From: Nitrospinota bacterium
Lineage (GTDB): Bacteria; Nitrospinota; Nitrospinia; Nitrospinales; VA-1
DNA: 10,702 bases
NCBI GenBank assembly: GCA_022567815.1
Contig: JADFGI010000071.1
Coordinates: forward strand, 1-10,702
Direction: 5' to 3'
Numbering within the stretch: the first letter of the stretch is position 1; every line of letters starts with the position of its first letter. The translations under genes and the position numbers were made by a program. Below the pieces are notes generated by a model. That model worked only from the letters and a program-made list of their open reading frames with translations, was not told the origin of the DNA and did no database searches. Shown in pieces: positions 7,573-10,702 of this stretch.

Positions 7573-8367
7573 TCAGATTTCTCTTTTTTTCTCTGTAGCT
7601 TTTTTGAAGAGAGGCGGCTTGTCCTTGGCGCAACGGAATCCAACATCTTTTTTCCGGACAAAGGGATTGAGTCTTTCGCGGTAAGATGCCCTGGCTTTCA
7701 AGGCCACCACTTTTTTGTAGCTCTTTTTCGGAAAATGCCCGACGCCCAGGTAGGACAGGCCGCGAACCACGACGTATTTTTTGCCGAAGTCCTTGGATTC
7801 GTATTCACTGTTGGGGTAGGGAAGATAATAATCCCAGACCCATTCCCAGGCGTTGCCGATCATGTCGTGAACGCCGTAGGGGCTTGCGCCTTCCGGAAAA
7901 CTGCCGACAGGTTTCAATTGGTGGCCGGCCCTTTTTTTGGAGGAATGGCTGATGTTGGCGGCATCCCAGTTAAAATTATTTCCCCAGGGAAAAATATTTC
8001 CTTTAGGACCGCGTGCGGCTTTTTCCCATTCCGCTTCGGTGGGCAGGCGCTTGCCGAGTTGTTTGCAATAGTCCCGCGCCTCATACCAGGTCACCCGCTC
8101 GACCGGCCTGTGCGCGCCGGAAAAATCAGACGGGTTGTCCGCCATCACTTTTTCAAATTTCTCCTGCGTGACCTCATAGCGGTCGATCCGGAACGCAGAC
8201 AGGTAAATGGGGTGCGGCGTTTCATCCGGCGATGCGTTTGATCCCATTTGAAATTCTCCGGCAGGAATAAGAACCCCATCATCTGGTGATGCCGCAAACG
8301 AAACTGGCATCCACAGGATCACAATAATGACAGCAAGCCCGCTGGTGCGGAATAGTAGAAAATTCAT
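7573..8367 (-). CDS. Secreted formylglycine-generating-enzyme-like (SUMF1 fold) protein without catalytic cysteines
   Basis: A 264-residue protein with a signal peptide (hydrophobic 8-24, likely cleavage near SFAA|SPDD) followed by one FGE-sulfatase/C-type-lectin-like domain. Visible marks: IPAGEFQMGSNASPDETP (34-51), FRIDRYEVTQEKF (59-71), PVERVTWYEARDYC (88-101), LPTEAEWEKAARG (108-120), PWGNNFNWDAAN (127-138), VHDMIGNAWEWVWD (166-179) and the closing DVGFRCAKD (241-249). True formylglycine-generating enzymes use a cysteine pair in the C-terminal third. Here that part reads RGLSYLGVGHFPKKSYKK and has none; the only cysteines after the signal peptide are Cys101 and Cys246. A sulfatase-activating role is therefore unlikely; ligand binding or an unrelated catalytic role is possible. 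The C-terminal tail is lysine-rich. Its ATG overlaps the stop of the upstream small membrane gene (ATGA, 8364-8367), and no clear ribosome site is seen, so translation is probably coupled. It converges on the dehydrogenase gene with an 8-base gap. Confidence 0.88.
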   Translation of the reverse strand: MNFLLFRTSGLAVIIVILWMPVSFAASPDDGVLIPAGEFQMGSNASPDETPHPIYLSAFRIDRYEVTQEKFEKVMADNPSDFSGAHRPVERVTWYEARDYCKQLGKRLPTEAEWEKAARGPKGNIFPWGNNFNWDAANISHSSKKRAGHQLKPVGSFPEGASPYGVHDMIGNAWEWVWDYYLPYPNSEYESKDFGKKYVVVRGLSYLGVGHFPKKSYKKVVALKARASYRERLNPFVRKKDVGFRCAKDKPPLFKKATEKKREI

Positions 8368-8669
8368 TTTTTAAAAAAAAGTTCGAGTTGGTTGGCGAAG
8401 AAGCCGGAGATGGCGCCGCCGGTTCCTGCCGCCATGATCAGGATATCCCGGTCCCCGGATAGGTAACCGAGCCAGGCCCCCAGTAAAACCCCGATGCAGA
8501 TGATGATCAGGTAGCGGCGTCCGCCGAGCCAGCCGATCAGGAAACCGACCAAGGCCCCCAGCGCGCCCGCCACCAGGGCCAGGAACAGGCTGTCCACTAC
8601 AACACCGATCAGAACGCCGGTGGTGCCGAGCAGGAGTATTCCCAGGTAAATGTTATTTTTATTTTTCAT
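8364..8669 (-). CDS. Small glycine-rich membrane protein, function unknown
   Basis: About 101 residues from the ATG at 8669; an in-frame TTG at 8681 would add four. I do not recognise a family. After a short basic, Asn-rich start come about four hydrophobic segments (about residues 7-24, 27-48, 53-71 and 75-92), dense in Gly, Ala, Leu and Ile with Gly-xxx-Gly-like spacing (GALGALVGFLIGWLGG, GTGGAISGFF). That suits tightly packed helices. It ends LELFFKK. The third segment is preceded by a GGRR turn, which suggests a cytoplasmic loop. The stop overlaps the start of the FGE-like gene, so the two are probably co-expressed and may act at the same membrane. A perfect TATAAT sits just upstream. Coding potential is supported by the hydrophobic pattern and the coupling, not by homology. 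Confidence 0.7.
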   Translation of the reverse strand: MKNKNNIYLGILLLGTTGVLIGVVVDSLFLALVAGALGALVGFLIGWLGGRRYLIIICIGVLLGAWLGYLSGDRDILIMAAGTGGAISGFFANQLELFFKK

Positions 8670-8680
8670 GCTGAACCGCA

Positions 8681-8686
8681 ATTATA
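8681..8686 (-). promoter_or_regulatory. Candidate -10 element for the small membrane protein / FGE-like pair
   Basis: The minus strand reads TATAAT (8686-8681), preceded directly by TG. A start about 7 bases downstream would fall near 8674, giving a leader of only a few bases before the ATG at 8669. That would fit the absence of a ribosome-binding site. No good -35 is present at the right distance (GTGCTC at 8709-8704), so this is tentative. Confidence 0.3.
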
Positions 8687-8706
8687 CAGAAAATTTTGAG
8701 GGGGAG

Positions 8707-8729
8707 CACCCTTCGACAAGCTCAGGGTG
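8707..8729. repeat. REP-like palindrome: CACCCT / AGGGTG stem
   Basis: A 6-bp stem (8707-8712 with 8724-8729) encloses the 11-base loop TCGACAAGCTC. From memory, this sequence type recurs between genes of many bacterial genomes as a dispersed palindromic unit; in this window it appears once. It lies upstream of the small membrane gene. Confidence 0.6.
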
Positions 8730-8761
8730 ACAATAATTGAGGAAGACAAAAATCCCCCCGG

Positions 8762-8779
8762 CCCCCTTCAAAAAGGGGG
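8762..8779. repeat. Palindrome CCCCCTT-CAAA-AAGGGGG
   Basis: A perfect 7-bp stem with a CAAA loop, preceded by a C-rich tract (8754-8759). It resembles another common dispersed intergenic repeat. It has no U-tract on either side, so I treat it as a repeat and not as a terminator. Confidence 0.6.
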
Positions 8780-8802
8780 AGCAAACCTGCGGCTGGATGC
8801 AA

Positions 8803-8817
8803 CCGGGCAATGCCCGG
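8803..8817. repeat. Palindrome CCGGGC-AAT-GCCCGG
   Basis: A perfect 6-bp GC-only stem around AAT, 24 bases from the previous palindrome. The interval from here to 8933 (about 115 bases) contains no gene that I can support; it holds a weak inverted repeat ATGGTT/AACCAT (near 8852 and 8884). Confidence 0.55.
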
Positions 8818-8933
8818 AGCAAAGGGGTCCAACTTGGATGGGCGCTCAATAATGGTTGGGCATAACTCAGAGGTCAGCCTTCTAACCATGCCTGTAAAGT
8901 GTTGCAAACGGGACGGAGTAGGACTAATTTCCT

Positions 8934-8962
8934 CCAGGCGTTGCCTGGCGGCATTTCGCCGG
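8934..8962. repeat. Double stem-loop directly after pntB
   Basis: CCAGGC-GTT-GCCTGG (8934-8948) is followed at once by CGGC-ATTTC-GCCG (8949-8961), ending one base before the pntB stop codon at 8963-8965. On the minus strand these are the first structures after pntB. They could stabilise the 3' end of the transcript or slow transcription. No T-run follows, so a classic intrinsic terminator is not shown. Confidence 0.6.
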
Positions 8963-10354
8963 TTAGAGGCTTTTAAAAACCTCATCCAGGCTTTTTCGGG
9001 CGTCACCGAACAGCATGCGGGTGTTCTCTTTAAAAAAGAGTGGGTTCTGCACGCCGGCGTAGCCGGTGGCCATACTGCGTTTCAACACGATGGTGGTGTT
9101 GCTTTTCCAGCATTCCAGCACCGGCATGCCGGCAATCGGGCTGTCGGGATCCGTTTGCGCGGAGGGATTGACGATGTCGTTCGCGCCAATGACGATGGCG
9201 ACATCGATTTTAGGGAAGTCGCCATTGATCTCATCCATTTCGAAGACAATGTCGTAAGGCACTTTGGCTTCCGCCAGCAAAACATTCATGTGACCCGGCA
9301 TGCGCCCGGCGACCGGATGAATTCCAAACCGCACGTTGATCTTTTTTGCTCTCAGGGTTTTGGTGATCTCGCATACGATGTGCTGGGCCTGCGCCACCGC
9401 CATGCCATAACCAGGAATGATCATGATTTCTTTGGACTCCCTCAGTAAATCCGCTACTTCAGAAGCTTCCAATGCGATGACTTCGCCCTGTTCACCTTCT
9501 TTCGCCGCACCGCCACCGCCCGTGGTGGTTCCGAAACCGCCGGCGATCACCGCAATGAACTTGCGGTTCATGGCGCGGCACATGATGTAACTCAAGATGG
9601 CGCCGCTACTGCCCACCAGGGCACCGGTGACAATCAATAGATCGTTGCCGAGCATGAACCCGGTGGCCGCGGCGGCCCAGCCGGAATAACTGTTGAGCAT
9701 CGAGACCACCACCGGCATATCGGCGCCGCCGATCGCCATGACCATATGAATGCCGAACAGCAACGCGATGCCTGTCATGATCATCAAGGGCACCAGGCCT
9801 CCGCCATTACCGGATTGCTCGACAAACATTTTGCAAGCCCAGAAGGTTCCCAGCAACAATCCCAGGTTGAGCCAGTGCCGGCCGGGCAGTAGCATCGGAT
9901 TGCCGCCGATCTTGCCGCTGAGTTTTCCGAACGCGATGACGGAGCCTGAGAATGTGATTCCGCCTATGAGGACTCCCAGGTAGGTCTCAATGGCGTGAAT
10001 GGTGTGTTCCACACCGGCGAAATGCACCGTGGTATCCATGAAATTAGCGTAGCCAACCAAAACGGCGGCCAGACCCACCAAGCTGTGCAGGATGGCGACC
10101 AGCTCCGGCATTTGCGTCATTTGCACCCGGCGCGCCAGAATCAATCCAATGGAACTACCAATCACCAGCCCGCCGATGAGAATACCCAGGTTGGCGGTGA
10201 TTCCGGCGATGGTGGCCACGAGAGCCATGAACATGCCCACCATGCCGTAAAGATTACCGCGCCGCGCCGTTTCCGGGTGGCTCAACCCTCCCAGGGCCAG
10301 AATGAAAAGAATGGTCGCGCCAATATAGGATACGGTTACCAGTCCTGGATACAT
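8963..10354 (-). CDS. pntB: NAD(P) transhydrogenase subunit beta
   Basis: A 463-residue beta subunit of the proton-translocating transhydrogenase in the inner membrane, which drives hydride transfer from NADH to NADP+ with the proton gradient. Length matches E. coli PntB (462). The N-terminus GLVTVSYIGATILFILALGGLS aligns with the family start, which supports the ATG at 10354. About nine membrane helices fill residues 1-265; His90 in ILHSLVGLAAV matches the conserved proton-path histidine. After a Gly-rich linker (272-283), domain III binds NADP(H): GYGMAVAQAQ (315-324), GIHPVAGRMPGHMNVLLAEA, GANDIVNPSAQTDPDSPI (390-407) and KRSMATGYAGVQNPLF (425-440). It lies 11 bases after pntAb, in one operon. 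The ribosome site is weak (AGAAAG). Confidence 0.97.
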   Translation of the reverse strand: MYPGLVTVSYIGATILFILALGGLSHPETARRGNLYGMVGMFMALVATIAGITANLGILIGGLVIGSSIGLILARRVQMTQMPELVAILHSLVGLAAVLVGYANFMDTTVHFAGVEHTIHAIETYLGVLIGGITFSGSVIAFGKLSGKIGGNPMLLPGRHWLNLGLLLGTFWACKMFVEQSGNGGGLVPLMIMTGIALLFGIHMVMAIGGADMPVVVSMLNSYSGWAAAATGFMLGNDLLIVTGALVGSSGAILSYIMCRAMNRKFIAVIAGGFGTTTGGGGAAKEGEQGEVIALEASEVADLLRESKEIMIIPGYGMAVAQAQHIVCEITKTLRAKKINVRFGIHPVAGRMPGHMNVLLAEAKVPYDIVFEMDEINGDFPKIDVAIVIGANDIVNPSAQTDPDSPIAGMPVLECWKSNTTIVLKRSMATGYAGVQNPLFFKENTRMLFGDARKSLDEVFKSL

Positions 10355-10365
10355 TTAATCGCTTT

Positions 10366-10692
10366 CTATCTACGAAACATTTCAAGCATACGGCGCGTCA
10401 CCGCGAACCCGCCTGCAATATTGATTGATGTGAGCAGAACCGTCACTCCAGCTATCCACACGATCAAGTTATCCGACGAACCGATCTGCAACAAGGCGCC
10501 GATAATAATGATGCTACTGATGGCGTTGGTGACGCTCATGAGGGGCGTGTGCAAAGCCGGGGCCACATTCCATATCACCATGTAGCCGATAAAGCAGGCC
10601 AGCACAAACACCGTAAAATGAGCCATGAACGAAGGCGGCGCGACGGCACCTAATCCAAACAAGGCCAGCCCGCCTATTTCGAACGCCATCAT
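10366..10692 (-). CDS. pntAb: NAD(P) transhydrogenase membrane subunit alpha part 2
   Basis: A 108-residue protein equal to the membrane part (domain II) of PntA, made as a separate chain as in Rhodospirillum rubrum. It has about three to four hydrophobic helices. The diagnostic stretch IGYMVIWNVAPALHTPLMS (35-53) followed by TNAISSIIIIGALLQ matches the end of E. coli PntA. It ends in VTRRMLEMFRR. Two adjacent ATGs (10692, 10689) follow GAAGGGA; spacing favours the second a little, giving 107 residues. pntB follows 11 bases later. The NAD(H)-binding partner pntAa should lie immediately beyond the right edge on the same strand. Confidence 0.95.
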   Translation of the reverse strand: MMAFEIGGLALFGLGAVAPPSFMAHFTVFVLACFIGYMVIWNVAPALHTPLMSVTNAISSIIIIGALLQIGSSDNLIVWIAGVTVLLTSINIAGGFAVTRRMLEMFRR

Positions 10693-10702
10693 GGTTCCCT
10701 TC

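Noticed and set aside
7578..7612. T-rich tract after the dehydrogenase stop as a terminator
   Set aside because: No stable GC-rich hairpin precedes it, and it lies within the coding end of the convergent FGE-like gene.
8855..8935. tRNA-like stretch (CAGCCTTCTAACC resembles an anticodon arm)
   Set aside because: The matching anticodon stem, T-arm and acceptor stem cannot be formed, so it is not a tRNA that I can support.
8722..9006. A 94-residue minus-strand frame running out of pntB into the intergenic gap
   Set aside because: It starts inside pntB in another frame and runs through the palindromic repeats, so it is not likely to be coding.
8810..9448. A 212-residue plus-strand open frame overlapping pntB
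   Set aside because: Most of it is the antisense of the PntB NADP-binding domain; no ribosome site or recognisable domain.

Overview
The window reads as a chromosomal stretch of a Gram-negative-type bacterium of moderate GC (roughly half). It looks like a housekeeping region with some regulatory and envelope genes, not a mobile or defence island. I suspect a Nitrospinota/Nitrospirota or deltaproteobacterial-type lineage, from the cobalamin-dependent MetH, the split PntA, the PQQ sugar dehydrogenase and the palindromic intergenic repeats. That placement is inference and weak.

Layout. (1) 1-3670, minus: a cobalamin-dependent methionine synthase (metH) whose frame is still open at the left edge. 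Its last ~57 codons in the window (about 1-172) are not MetH. They read as the catalytic core of a UbiD-family decarboxylase, joined in frame inside the MetH activation domain at a GAGCTC, with a step up in GC. This is the most anomalous spot; an assembly chimera is the leading explanation, a real fusion or recombination the alternative. (2) 3671-3834: a gap carrying REP/BIME-like palindromes, one inverted copy of which also encodes the C-terminal tail of the next gene. (3) 3835-6279, minus: an orphan membrane-anchored GAF histidine kinase with a coiled-coil-rich insert of about 300 residues. (4) 6280-6400: a divergent promoter region. (5) 6401-7564, plus: an exported PQQ-dependent sugar (sorbosone/glucose) dehydrogenase-like beta-propeller. 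(6) 7573-8681, minus: a secreted formylglycine-generating-enzyme-like protein without the catalytic cysteines, translationally coupled to a small glycine-rich membrane protein. (7) 8682-8962: an intergenic gap packed with short perfect palindromes. (8) 8963-10692, minus: pntB and pntAb of the proton-translocating NAD(P) transhydrogenase, with pntAa expected just beyond the right edge.

How they work together. pntAb-pntB is a clear operon that uses the proton gradient to make NADPH. MetH makes methionine from homocysteine and methyl-tetrahydrofolate. The kinase could be co-oriented with metH by chance: a repeat-rich 164-base gap separates them and no response regulator is present. The dehydrogenase and the FGE-like pair are probably envelope or periplasmic functions, convergent and only 8 bases apart. 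I see no tRNA, rRNA, CRISPR, transposase or phage gene, and no convincing novel multi-gene system.
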